From positions 1,739,570 through 1,803,569 of the forward strand of contig NZ_CM007717.1 in assembly GCF_002019855.1 (NCBI RefSeq): a DNA stretch of 64,000 nt, read 5' to 3'. This document shows positions 49,476-56,717 of the stretch, in pieces. The position numbers were made by a program, and so were the translations under genes. The stretch comes from Streptomyces antibioticus (GTDB lineage: Bacteria; Actinomycetota; Actinomycetes; Streptomycetales; Streptomycetaceae). Below the pieces are notes generated by a model that saw only the letters and a list, made by a program, of their open reading frames with translations, was not told where the DNA came from and searched no databases. The first letter of the stretch is position 1. Every line of letters starts with the position of its first letter.

Positions 49476-50762
49476 TCAGCCCGCGAACGCGGCCTTGGCC
49501 TCGCTGAACAGCGCCTTGGCGGCGTCGGCCGGCTTGCTCTTGCCCTGGGCGACCTCACCGCCGATGCGCAGGAAGGCGGCCTCGACGACATCGGCGCCGG
49601 AGGGGTGCGGGGTGATCTTCCCGAGCGCTCCGGCGGCGGCGACCTCCTCCTCGTACGCCTTGACGCCCTTGTTGTTGTCGTCGGTGGGGGTGAAGGCGTC
49701 GTACTGCTCGGTCGTGGCGAGGATGCCGCGGTCGTAGCCCATGATCGTGCCCACCTCGGGGTCGTGGACCATGAAGTCGATGAACCGGGCGGCCTCCTCG
49801 GGGTGCTTGGTCCCGGAGAAGGCGCTGAGCATGAGCGAGCCGAGGTACTGGCCGGTGTCCTTGCCGTCCCCGGTGGGGATCGGTGCGAGGCCGTAGTCCG
49901 ACTCGCCCTCGCCCTCGTAGCGGATGGAGAAGTTGTCCCAGGTGAACTCGGACGCGGCGAGTCCGGCGGAGAGGGCGGACTTGGGCTTGACCTGCTCGAC
50001 CTTCTTCGGGTCGGCGACGAGCCCGGACTTCACGCGCTTGTGGCCGTCCTCCCACCACTGCGTCAGATCGTCCTCGGTGAAGCCGAGTCCGGAGTCGGTG
50101 AAGAACGCCTTGCCGTTCTGACGCAGATACAGGTCGTAGAGGTACATGATGCTGAAGTAACCGGTGTCACCGGCGATCCTCAGCTTGTCCTGGATCGTCT
50201 GGAGGGCGGTGAAGTACTCGTCCCAGGTCCAGCCGAACTCCGGTGTCACGCCCGCCTTCTGAAAGGCTTTGAGGTCGATGACGAGCGCCATGGTGTTGGC
50301 GCCGACGGGTATGCCGATCTGCTTGCCGTCGACCTGACCGTTCGCCAGAACGCCGTTGCGGAAGTTCTCCAGGCTCAGATTCCCGGCGTCCGCCTGCCCC
50401 TTGAGATCCATCAGGACGCCGCGCTTGTCGTACTTGCGCAGGAAACCCACGGCATTCTGGAAAACATCCGGCGGATTCCCGCCGGACGCCTGGGTCTGGA
50501 ACTTCTCCCAGAACGCTTCGTAGTCCGTGAATTCGGGCTTGATCCTGATCTTCGGGTGCTTCTTCTCGAAGAGCGCGATGGTCTTCTTGATGGCGATGGC
50601 CCGCGGCTCGCCGCCCCACCAGGCGTAACGGAGGGTCACCGTCCCGTCGCCCGAGCCGCCGTCACCACCGCATCCGGTCGTCGCGGCCAGCCCGAGCGTG
50701 GCGGCCGCCGCCCCGGCCGCCTTCAGGACCGTTCGCCTCTCCACATGCCTGCTGGTTCCCAT
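49476..50762 (-). CDS. Sugar ABC transporter substrate-binding lipoprotein
   Basis: Extracellular receptor of the importer. ATG 50762 (GGGAGGG upstream) gives 428 aa with signal MGTSRHVERRTVLKAAGAA and the lipobox LAATTGC; the paired RR suggests possible Tat export. The mature part has VTLRYAWWGGEPRAIAIKKT, NPPDVFQNAVGFLRKY and WTWDEYFTAL, typical of family 1 oligosaccharide binders. First gene of the operon; palindromes at 50811-50833 lie about 50 bases upstream. Substrate unknown; an oligo-rhamnogalacturonide is suggested only by neighbours. Confidence 0.93.
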   Translation of the reverse strand: MGTSRHVERRTVLKAAGAAAATLGLAATTGCGGDGGSGDGTVTLRYAWWGGEPRAIAIKKTIALFEKKHPKIRIKPEFTDYEAFWEKFQTQASGGNPPDVFQNAVGFLRKYDKRGVLMDLKGQADAGNLSLENFRNGVLANGQVDGKQIGIPVGANTMALVIDLKAFQKAGVTPEFGWTWDEYFTALQTIQDKLRIAGDTGYFSIMYLYDLYLRQNGKAFFTDSGLGFTEDDLTQWWEDGHKRVKSGLVADPKKVEQVKPKSALSAGLAASEFTWDNFSIRYEGEGESDYGLAPIPTGDGKDTGQYLGSLMLSAFSGTKHPEEAARFIDFMVHDPEVGTIMGYDRGILATTEQYDAFTPTDDNNKGVKAYEEEVAAAGALGKITPHPSGADVVEAAFLRIGGEVAQGKSKPADAAKALFSEAKAAFAG

Positions 50763-50810
50763 GGTGGGGCCCTCCCCGCAGCGTCGTTGCCACTTGCGTG
50801 ATCCGTGCAT

Positions 50811-50833
50811 GAATCGTTTCAAGAAAGCGCTTG
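50811..50833 (-). promoter_or_regulatory. LacI-type operator palindromes upstream of the sugar operon
   Basis: AAGCGCTT (50825-50832), an exact palindrome, sits next to GAATCGTTTC (50811-50820), a GAA-n-CG-n-TTC palindrome. Central-CG palindromes of this kind are LacI/GalR-family operators. They are 48-71 bases from the binding-protein start, where a repressor would block transcription. No regulator gene is in the window. Confidence 0.6.
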
Positions 50834-50981
50834 CTGGCACAAGGTACGAGGGGGTGGGGGGAGCGTCAATGATTCGGACAGGAATTTCTGGCCGGGCCGG
50901 GTGCGGCGACCCTCATGGCGAGGACCCGGGCGCGGCGCGGGCAGGGCGGAGACACGGCACCGACCCGCTGCGGATATGACT

Positions 50982-51013
50982 ACGGCCCGCCTGCTCTGTC
51001 GCAGACGGGCCGT
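50982..51013 (-). terminator. Terminator after tRNA-Val copy 2
   Basis: ACGGCCCG (50982-50989) pairs with CGGGCCGT (51006-51013), eleven bases beyond the tRNA 3' end. Confidence 0.7.
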
Positions 51014-51023
51014 GGTCCCGGGG

Positions 51024-51095
51024 TGGGCGATACTGGGTTCGAACCAGTGACCTCTTCGGTGTGAACGAAGCGCTCTCCCACTGAGCTAATCGTCC
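51024..51095 (-). tRNA. tRNA-Val(CAC), copy 2, with A3-C70 mismatch
   Basis: 72 nt, identical to copy 1 (41148-41219) in all but one base. The 5' acceptor strand is GGACGAT while the 3' strand is ATCGCCC, leaving an A-C mismatch at pair 3:70. Anticodon CAC and all arms are otherwise intact; no encoded CCA. The 5' strand matches that of the Val(GAC) genes at 58187 and 58388. A TAATGT -10 is present upstream but no good -35. Confidence 0.93.
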
Positions 51096-51173
51096 GGGCG
51101 CAGGAAGAACATTACCCCATGTCAGGGGATGCCTGTGACCATCGCCGGACGGCCCCCGCGCCGCTGCCGCCGC

Positions 51174-51635
51174 TCACTGGTCCTTGATCTTCCAGGGCAT
51201 CTCGAAGCCGAACTTCCACAGGTAGACGGCCGTCAGCGCGCCGATGATCACCAGGCCGATGGAGGTCAGGATGATGTTGCGGCGCCGGACCTTCGGGTCG
51301 AGGGCGCGCTGGGCGGCCTCGGTGACCTTGCGCTTGGTCCAGCGCAGCACGAGCTGGGCCCAGACGAACTCGGTCGCCCAGATCGCCATGCCGCCGAAGA
51401 TCACGACCCAGCCGGGTCCCGGCAGCGGCAGCATGATCACGCCGGCGACGACCACCGCCAGGCCCAGGATGAAGACACCGACCTGCCAGCTCAGGTGCAG
51501 CATGCGGCGGGCCTTGACGAACTCGGGCGCCCTGGAGCCGAGCCCCTGCGCGGCCTGCTCCCGCTCCGCCTCGCCCCCGTCGGTCCCGTCCACCGCCATG
51601 GCCACCTCGCCAGGCTTGTCACTCCCCGTATTCAT
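51174..51635 (-). CDS. TIGR02611 family membrane protein
   Basis: 153 aa from ATG 51635. Two clear hydrophobic regions (SWQVGVFILGLAVVVAGVIM with LPLPGPGWVVIFGGMAIWA, and ILTSIGLVIIGALTAVYLW) surround a basic loop RWTKRKVTEAAQRALDPKVRRR. The LPLPGPGW motif is the mark of TIGR02611/PGPGW proteins; role unknown. Divergent from ssgB, the usual Streptomyces arrangement. MAVDGTDGG lower down is an alternative start. Confidence 0.85.
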   Translation of the reverse strand: MNTGSDKPGEVAMAVDGTDGGEAEREQAAQGLGSRAPEFVKARRMLHLSWQVGVFILGLAVVVAGVIMLPLPGPGWVVIFGGMAIWATEFVWAQLVLRWTKRKVTEAAQRALDPKVRRRNIILTSIGLVIIGALTAVYLWKFGFEMPWKIKDQ

Positions 51636-51657
51636 ACAGCCAGACCTTACCCGAGAG

Positions 51658-51674
51658 ATTCCGATCACCGGAAT
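51658..51674. promoter_or_regulatory. Inverted repeat in the ssgB upstream region
   Basis: ATTCCG (51658-51663) and CGGAAT (51669-51674) around ATCAC, 22 bases from the TIGR02611 start and 153 bases before ssgB. Could be an operator for a dimeric regulator of the divergent pair. The short arms make chance possible. Confidence 0.35.
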
Positions 51675-51826
51675 GGTGGTACTTCGCGAACGCACCCTCG
51701 GCCGGAAGAGTTACGTAAAGGCACGCAAAACACTCAGAGGGGTTTACAACGGCACCGTAGGTGGCATGTCGATTTCGCCGACGTGCGAATCCCCGAGCGC
51801 ACACTGAGCGAAAGGCCCTGGCGCTT

Positions 51827-52240
51827 ATGAACACCACGGTCAGCTGCGAGCTGCACCTGCGCCTCGTTGTGTCGAGCGAGTCCTCCCTGCCTGTCCCCGC
51901 AGGACTGCGGTACGACACGGCCGACCCCTACGCCGTGCACGCCACCTTCCACACCGGAGCCGAGGAAACCGTCGAATGGGTGTTCGCCCGTGATCTCCTC
52001 GCGGAGGGGCTGCATCGGCCCACGGGTACCGGCGACGTCCGTGTCTGGCCGTCGCGCAGCCACGGTCAGGGCGTCGTCTGCATCGCCCTGAGCTCTCCGG
52101 AGGGCGAGGCACTGCTCGAGGCCCCGGCGCGGGCCCTGGAGTCCTTCCTGAAGCGGACGGACGCGGCCGTGCCTCCCGGCACGGAACACCGGCACTTCGA
52201 TCTCGACCAAGAGCTCTCGCACATCCTGGCGGAAAGCTAG
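51827..52240 (+). CDS. ssgB: Sporulation-specific cell division protein SsgB
   Basis: SALP-family protein that recruits FtsZ to future septation sites during aerial hyphal sporulation. The ATG at 51827 gives exactly 137 aa, the size of known SsgB. The sequence (MNTTVSCELHLRLVVSSESS, then LPVPAGLRYDTADPYAVHAT and VEWVFARDLLAEGLHRPTGTGDV) matches the nearly invariant SsgB of streptomycetes. A longer open frame upstream lacks a site. Single gene, closed by a strong terminator. Confidence 0.97.
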   Translation: MNTTVSCELHLRLVVSSESSLPVPAGLRYDTADPYAVHATFHTGAEETVEWVFARDLLAEGLHRPTGTGDVRVWPSRSHGQGVVCIALSSPEGEALLEAPARALESFLKRTDAAVPPGTEHRHFDLDQELSHILAES

Positions 52241-52318
52241 GGCGAGGCTCACCATGAGCCGCCCGGCGCCGTCCACTCGGGGAGACGGCTCGGGCTAAGA
52301 CAACCGCATACGGTATGC

Positions 52319-52358
52319 GCCTACGCCGCGCCACGGATCGTCGTGGTGCGGCGTAGGC
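52319..52358 (+). terminator. Terminator after ssgB
   Basis: 17-bp stem: left arm 52319-52335 (GCCTACGCCGCGCCACG) with right arm 52342-52358, one G-U pair, loop GATCGT, followed by ATGTCTTTTG. Located 79 bases after the stop. Confidence 0.88.
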
Positions 52359-52836
52359 ATGTCTTTTGTGCGGGTGCGGGTGCGTCCGCGATGCGGGCGG
52401 GGTGCGTGTCGGGCCCCCGCCCGGCCTGGCGAGCCCGGGAGCGTCGCCTCCTCCCCGGGGGGCAGCGGGCGAGGCGGGGTGCCCGGCGTGACGGGGCCTC
52501 CATTGCCTTCCACAGCGCCGGCGCGGCCGCCGCGGGATCGTCCCTGGCGCGGTCGCCGCACGCTGGGCAGTCGTACTCGTCCACCGCGTCGATCGGGACC
52601 TCGCGCCGGACGCCGGTCTCCGCGCCCCCCGCAGAGGCCGGCGTCCGGGTTTGTTGGATCAAGGGGTTACTTGTCGGTTGTCGGGGGGTGTGCCGGGGTG
52701 AGTGGGTTGGCATGCTGGGGGTGCGGGGTGCCGAACGGGCCCCCTGGTGGCTGGGCCGTGGCTTGTGGGGCCGGGGCGGCTACCATCGGCCAGCATCGGC
52801 GGGCGCCCGCCCGACCCACAGGCCAGGGAGCGAAAC
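52359..52836. other. 478-base stretch between ssgB terminator and the CGNR gene
   Basis: No convincing gene. On the minus strand around 52530-52600 a short frame encodes PIDAVDEYDCPACGDRARDD, a possible zinc-ribbon remnant without a good start or site. The plus strand near 52780-52836 should carry the CGNR promoter. No repeats or RNA gene seen. Confidence 0.4.
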
Positions 52837-53397
52837 GTGCTGATCACCCACGACACCCGGTGTGCGCTCGACGCCGTGGTGGATCTGGTGAACACCGCAC
52901 CGGAGGACGAGACGACCCCGGACGCGCTGCCGGACGTCGCCGCCCTCGCGGAGTTCGTACGAGCGCACGACATCAGTGACGTAGGCGTACTCTCCGAGTT
53001 CGACCTGTCCGCCGTCCGCAAGATCCGCGGCCGGTTCGCCGGGATCTTCGCGGCGTCGGACGCCCGGGTCGCCGCCGGGATGATCAACGATCTGGTCGCC
53101 GCCGCCGGCACCACCCCCCGGCTCACCGACCATGACGGCTACGACTGGCATGTGCACTACTTCGCGCCCGGTGCCTCCATCGCGGACCACCTGGCGGCCG
53201 ACTGCGGCATGGCGCTGGCCTTCTTCGTGGTGGCCGGGGAGCAGGAGCGGCTGCGGCGCTGCGAGGCCCCGGACTGCCGGCGCGCCTTCGTCGATCTCTC
53301 CCGCAACCGTTCGCGCCGGTACTGCGACAGCCGGACCTGCGGGAACCGTCTCCATGTGGCCGCCTACCGGGCGCGTCGCAAGGAGGCCGCGGGCTGA
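52837..53397 (+). CDS. CGNR zinc-finger protein
   Basis: 186 aa from GTG 52837, with AGGGAG seven bases before. The N-terminal ABATE-like domain starts LITHDTRCALDAVVDLVNTA. The C-terminal treble-clef finger has two cysteine pairs, RRCEAPDCRRAFVDLSRNRS and RRYCDSRTCGNRLHVAAYR, which gives the family its name. Members are probable transcription regulators in actinobacteria; target unknown. Followed by a short gap and a small minus-strand gene. Confidence 0.92.
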   Translation: MLITHDTRCALDAVVDLVNTAPEDETTPDALPDVAALAEFVRAHDISDVGVLSEFDLSAVRKIRGRFAGIFAASDARVAAGMINDLVAAAGTTPRLTDHDGYDWHVHYFAPGASIADHLAADCGMALAFFVVAGEQERLRRCEAPDCRRAFVDLSRNRSRRYCDSRTCGNRLHVAAYRARRKEAAG

Positions 53398-53445
53398 GAT
53401 GCCGACGCGGCCCCGGCGGGTGACGCCGGGGACCGCGGGTACGGC

Positions 53446-53598
53446 TCAGAGCAGCAGCAGGTCGTGCAGCGCAGCCATGAGCAGCAGACACCCGATCACC
53501 GCAAGGAAGATCATCAGCGGTGGCTGGGAAAGGGCGAAGAGGCACCCGCGCGGCTCGTCCTGAGGCGGCGCGGCGTCGCTCTGTGTCGTGTCCAGCAT
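53446..53598 (-). CDS. Small (50-aa) single-pass membrane protein
   Basis: The minus-strand frame from ATG 53598 reads MLDTTQSDAAPPQDEPRGCL, then a hydrophobic stretch (PPLMIFLAVIGCLLLMAAL) and a C-terminal HDLLLL. A polar head, one helix and G/C third positions look like a genuine tail-anchored peptide. It is convergent with the CGNR gene (48-base gap). The ribosome site is weak, and the frame stays open upstream without an obvious start, so the N-terminus is uncertain. Function unknown. Confidence 0.6.
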   Translation of the reverse strand: MLDTTQSDAAPPQDEPRGCLFALSQPPLMIFLAVIGCLLLMAALHDLLLL

Positions 53599-53801
53599 CT
53601 CGCGGGCGATGATGACGCAGGCCAGGCACCCGGCGCGATCAGCGCGCCCGGAATGAGCGGGAGTTCGCCGAATTCCTTGATGTCGGTTTCAGGCCGTGAT
53701 CACTTCCGCGCGGACCGCGGCCGACTGTGTCGTTTCAGCCGACGAACCGTGTCACACGCCGCACACGCTTCACACACCGCACACGTGTCACACACAGCGC
53801 T

Positions 53802-54236
53802 TCATATGCCGTGCTTCTTGAGGATGGCCTCGATGTCGCTGAAGTCGTCGGCGCCGCCCTGGGCGCGCGGTGCGGCGGCGGGGCGGGTGCCCTGGCCCAG
53901 CGAGGGCGCCGAGGCGCCCGCGGCCACGGCGTCGGACCGCTCGGCGCGTGCCGCCGCTCTGCGCTCCTTGCGGGTGCCGCCACGGCGGCGCTCCACCGCG
54001 CGCGTGGTCGCGAAGAGGGCCCAGGCCGCGCCGAGCACACCGAACCCGGCCCACGCGGTGGGGCTGAAGGCCGTGTCGGCGAGCCACTCCACGATCCCGG
54101 TCATCACCAGGCCGAGCGGCAGCAGGGAGTAGGCCGCGATCCGGGCGGCCGACAGGAAACGCTTGCGGTACGCGGTGACCCCCGCGATGCCCAGGCCGGC
54201 CACGGCGACGGCGGAACAGACGGTCTCGGCAATCAT
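53802..54236 (-). CDS. Small membrane protein of unknown function
   Basis: 144 aa from ATG 54236, preceded by GGAGG at a good distance. Three hydrophobic segments (VCSAVAVAGLGIAGVTAY, IAAYSLLPLGLVMTGIVEWL and WAGFGVLGAAWALFATT) are followed by a basic Arg/Ala-rich tail. The tail ends in a conserved-looking acidic peptide DDFSDIEAILKKHGI, which may be a docking motif. Not recognised. Divergent from the DsbA-like gene. Confidence 0.75.
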   Translation of the reverse strand: MIAETVCSAVAVAGLGIAGVTAYRKRFLSAARIAAYSLLPLGLVMTGIVEWLADTAFSPTAWAGFGVLGAAWALFATTRAVERRRGGTRKERRAAARAERSDAVAAGASAPSLGQGTRPAAAPRAQGGADDFSDIEAILKKHGI

Positions 54237-54402
54237 CCGGTCCTCCAGGCAGGCACATGCGGGCGAGCGCTTCGTCCCTTCCATCCTGCACCCCCGGCCC
54301 GCCCTCGGGCCATGTTCCGGCCCCAGATCAGGGACATCTCCGGGTCGCCTCCTCCACAGGTGCCGGTCACGGCGTGCGCCCGCGGGCTGGGAGACTGGGG
54401 GC

Positions 54403-54969
54403 ATGAGTGAGTCCTCCCCGTCCTCCCCCGCCGCCTCCGCGTCCCCGGCCGGCTCCCCCGCCCGTCCCCCCGTCGTTCTTGAGGTGTGGTGCGAGCTCCA
54501 GTGCCCGGACTGCCGTCACGCCCTGGACGACCTGCGCGCGCTGCGCGAGCGCTACGGCGACCGGCTGGAGCTGCGGCTGCGGCACTTCCCGCTGGAGAAG
54601 CACAAGCACTCCTTCGCCGCCGCACAGGCCGCCGAGGAGGCCCTTGAGCAGGGCGACGGCTGGCCGTACGTCGAGGCGGTGCTGGGCCGGGTCGAGGAGC
54701 TGGACCGTAGGGGCGAACCCTTCCTGGTCGAGGTCGCCGGTGAACTCGGCCTCGACGCCGAGGAGTTCGACACCGCCCTGATCGACGGCCGGCACATCCT
54801 GATCGTGGACGCCGATCAGGCCGAGGGCAAGGCGATCGGAGTCACCGGTACGCCGACGTACGTCATCGGGGGCGAGCGCCTCGACGGCGGCAAGAGCCAG
54901 GAGGGGCTGCGCGAGCGCGTCGAGGAGATCGCCGACCGGCTGCTGGCCGAACAGGGCGACAAGATCTAG
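54403..54969 (+). CDS. DsbA family thioredoxin-fold oxidoreductase
   Basis: 188 aa from ATG 54403. An Ala/Ser/Pro N-terminal tail is followed by VLEVWCELQCPDCRHALDDL with a CPDC active site, RLRHFPLEKHKHSFAAAQAAE and the cis-Pro loop VTGTPTYVIGGERLDGG. No signal peptide is evident, so it is probably cytoplasmic, like FrnE-type or protein-disulfide oxidoreductases of the DsbA class. Substrate unknown. Convergent with the GNAT gene. Confidence 0.9.
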   Translation: MSESSPSSPAASASPAGSPARPPVVLEVWCELQCPDCRHALDDLRALRERYGDRLELRLRHFPLEKHKHSFAAAQAAEEALEQGDGWPYVEAVLGRVEELDRRGEPFLVEVAGELGLDAEEFDTALIDGRHILIVDADQAEGKAIGVTGTPTYVIGGERLDGGKSQEGLRERVEEIADRLLAEQGDKI

Positions 54970-54987
54970 AGCAGGGGCCTGTGCGAT

Positions 54988-55809
54988 CTAGAGCAGGGGT
55001 TTGTACATCGTGTGGCTCACCGGCACGTACCCCAGCGACGCGTAGAGCCGTTCGGCCGCGGTGTTGCCGGCGAAGACGTTGAGGCCGATCACGCGCTTGC
55101 CGGCGGCGACGGCCTGGGCCTCGGCCAGCAGCATCAGGGACCGGCCGTGGCCCCGGCCCCGGTGGGGTTCCTCGGTCTCGACGTCGTAGACGTACGCCCG
55201 CTCCCCCGCGACGCCCAGCCAGAGCATGCCGACCCGCTCGCCCTCGTGTTCCAGGACGCTGATCAGCATGTCCTTGGTGGCGAGGCCGTCCGGCAGGAGC
55301 GCGTCGGTGTCCTGTTCGGCCTTGGTGCGGGCCTCGGCCTCGGGGACCCCGCGGCTGCTCCAGTCCCGCGTGTACTCCTCCAGTCCGTGCCGCCGCCACG
55401 GCCCGTACTCGGCCTCGGTGAGGGGCCGGGCCAGGCTGCCCGGGGGCAGTTCGGGGGCCGTCTCCAGCGCCTTCTCCAGGCCGCGGTTGCGGTGGACGTA
55501 GCCGAGGGCGGTGGCCAGGCGCAGGGCGTGCGCCGCGTCGGCCGGGACCCGGATCTCGATGCTGCGGCAGCCCCAGCCCCGCGCGACCTCCTCGGCGGCG
55601 AGCGCGGCCACCGCGCCCCGGCCCCGGCCGCGGTCCGGTTCGTCGATGCGCAGGTCGTCGATCCGGGCGACGGCGGGTCCGAAGCCGGGGTGGGTGGAGA
55701 GGCGTATCGCCCCGACGGGTCGGCTGTTCACGCACACCTGGTAGGGGCGCGACAGCGCCCCGCCGGTGGCGCGCTGAAGCGGCTCGGTGGGCCGCAGAGT
55801 CGTGGTCAT
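54988..55809 (-). CDS. Tandem GNAT N-acetyltransferase
   Basis: 273 aa with two GNAT modules. The first has the acetyl-CoA loop PDRGRGRGAVAAL (about residue 75 on) and the second PHRGRGHGRSLML, with AERLYASLGYVPVSHTMYKP at the end. The two-module layout resembles mycothiol synthase, but conserved MshD features are not verified, and many actinobacterial paralogues exist. Substrate unknown. Starts MTTTLRPTEPLQ; a single gene between the DsbA-like gene and pabC. Confidence 0.85.
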   Translation of the reverse strand: MTTTLRPTEPLQRATGGALSRPYQVCVNSRPVGAIRLSTHPGFGPAVARIDDLRIDEPDRGRGRGAVAALAAEEVARGWGCRSIEIRVPADAAHALRLATALGYVHRNRGLEKALETAPELPPGSLARPLTEAEYGPWRRHGLEEYTRDWSSRGVPEAEARTKAEQDTDALLPDGLATKDMLISVLEHEGERVGMLWLGVAGERAYVYDVETEEPHRGRGHGRSLMLLAEAQAVAAGKRVIGLNVFAGNTAAERLYASLGYVPVSHTMYKPLL

Positions 55810-55884
55810 CAGGGGGTTTCTACCCGCGATGGGCCCCCGAGTCAGCCCGTTTTCGGCGGACCGCCGCCTCCCCCGTCCCGCGGG

Positions 55885-56706
55885 CTACGGGTCGAGGTCG
55901 TCGCCCGCGCGCTCCTCGAAGATCCGCATCGCCTTGGCGGTCACCGGGCCGGGGGCGCCGGGCAGTTCGCGGGTGTCGACGCGATGGACGGCCTGGACGT
56001 CCCGCAGGGTGGAGGTGAGGAAGATCTCGTCGGCGTGTTCCAGCACGTCGATCGGGAGGTCGGTCTCCTTGGCGCCGGTCCACTCGACGGTCAGTTCCCG
56101 GGTGATGCCCGCGAGGCAGCCGGAGGCGAGCGGCGGGGTGTGGATCTCGCCGTCCAGGACGACGAAGACGTTCGACCCGGTGCCCTCGCAGAGCAGTCCG
56201 GCCGTGTTCGGGAACAGCGCCTCGGTGGCGCCGTGTTCATGGGCGCGGGCCAGGGCGACGACGTTCTCGGCGTACGAGGTGGTCTTCAGGCCGGTGAGGG
56301 CGCCGCGCTCGTTGCGGGTCCAGGGGACCGTGACGACGGCCGTGGAGTCGGCGCGGCGGGTGGACTCGCCGAGGGCGACGACAAGGGTGGCGCCGCGGTC
56401 GCCGCGGTCCGAGCCGAGCGGGCCGTGGCCGCCGGTGTAGGTGATGCGCAGCCGGCCGAGCGGCACCGGGTTGGCCTCGACGACGGCGGCGCAGGCGTGG
56501 CGGACCTCGTCGAGGTCGGGCTCGGGCAGGCCGAGGCCGCGCGCGGAGCGGGCCATGCGGTCGAGGTGGCGGGTGAGCGCGAACGTGCGGCCGCCCACCG
56601 CCTTCACCGTCTCGAAGATGCCGTCGCCCACGGTCAGTCCGTGGTCGAAGACCGAGACACGGGCGGACTCCGCGTCCTGGAGCCGGCCGTCGAGCCAGAG
56701 CTTCAC
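55885..56706 (-). CDS. pabC: Aminodeoxychorismate lyase-like aminotransferase class IV
   Basis: 273-aa fold-type IV PLP enzyme that would release pyruvate from aminodeoxychorismate to give p-aminobenzoate for folate. It has FDHGLTVGDGIFETVK, the catalytic Lys region GLKTTSYAENVVALARA and EALFPNTAGLLCEGTGSNVF. Directly downstream of the PabB-like gene (11-base gap), so the pair makes PABA; the amidotransferase PabA must come from elsewhere. Confidence 0.88.
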   Translation of the reverse strand: MKLWLDGRLQDAESARVSVFDHGLTVGDGIFETVKAVGGRTFALTRHLDRMARSARGLGLPEPDLDEVRHACAAVVEANPVPLGRLRITYTGGHGPLGSDRGDRGATLVVALGESTRRADSTAVVTVPWTRNERGALTGLKTTSYAENVVALARAHEHGATEALFPNTAGLLCEGTGSNVFVVLDGEIHTPPLASGCLAGITRELTVEWTGAKETDLPIDVLEHADEIFLTSTLRDVQAVHRVDTRELPGAPGPVTAKAMRIFEERAGDDLDP

Positions 56707-56717
56707 TGGTTACTCCC

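Noticed and set aside
41148..51095. Integrative element inserted at tRNA-Val
   Set aside because: No integrase, excisionase, replication or conjugation gene is found between the two tRNAs, and both tRNAs are complete rather than one being a 3' fragment.
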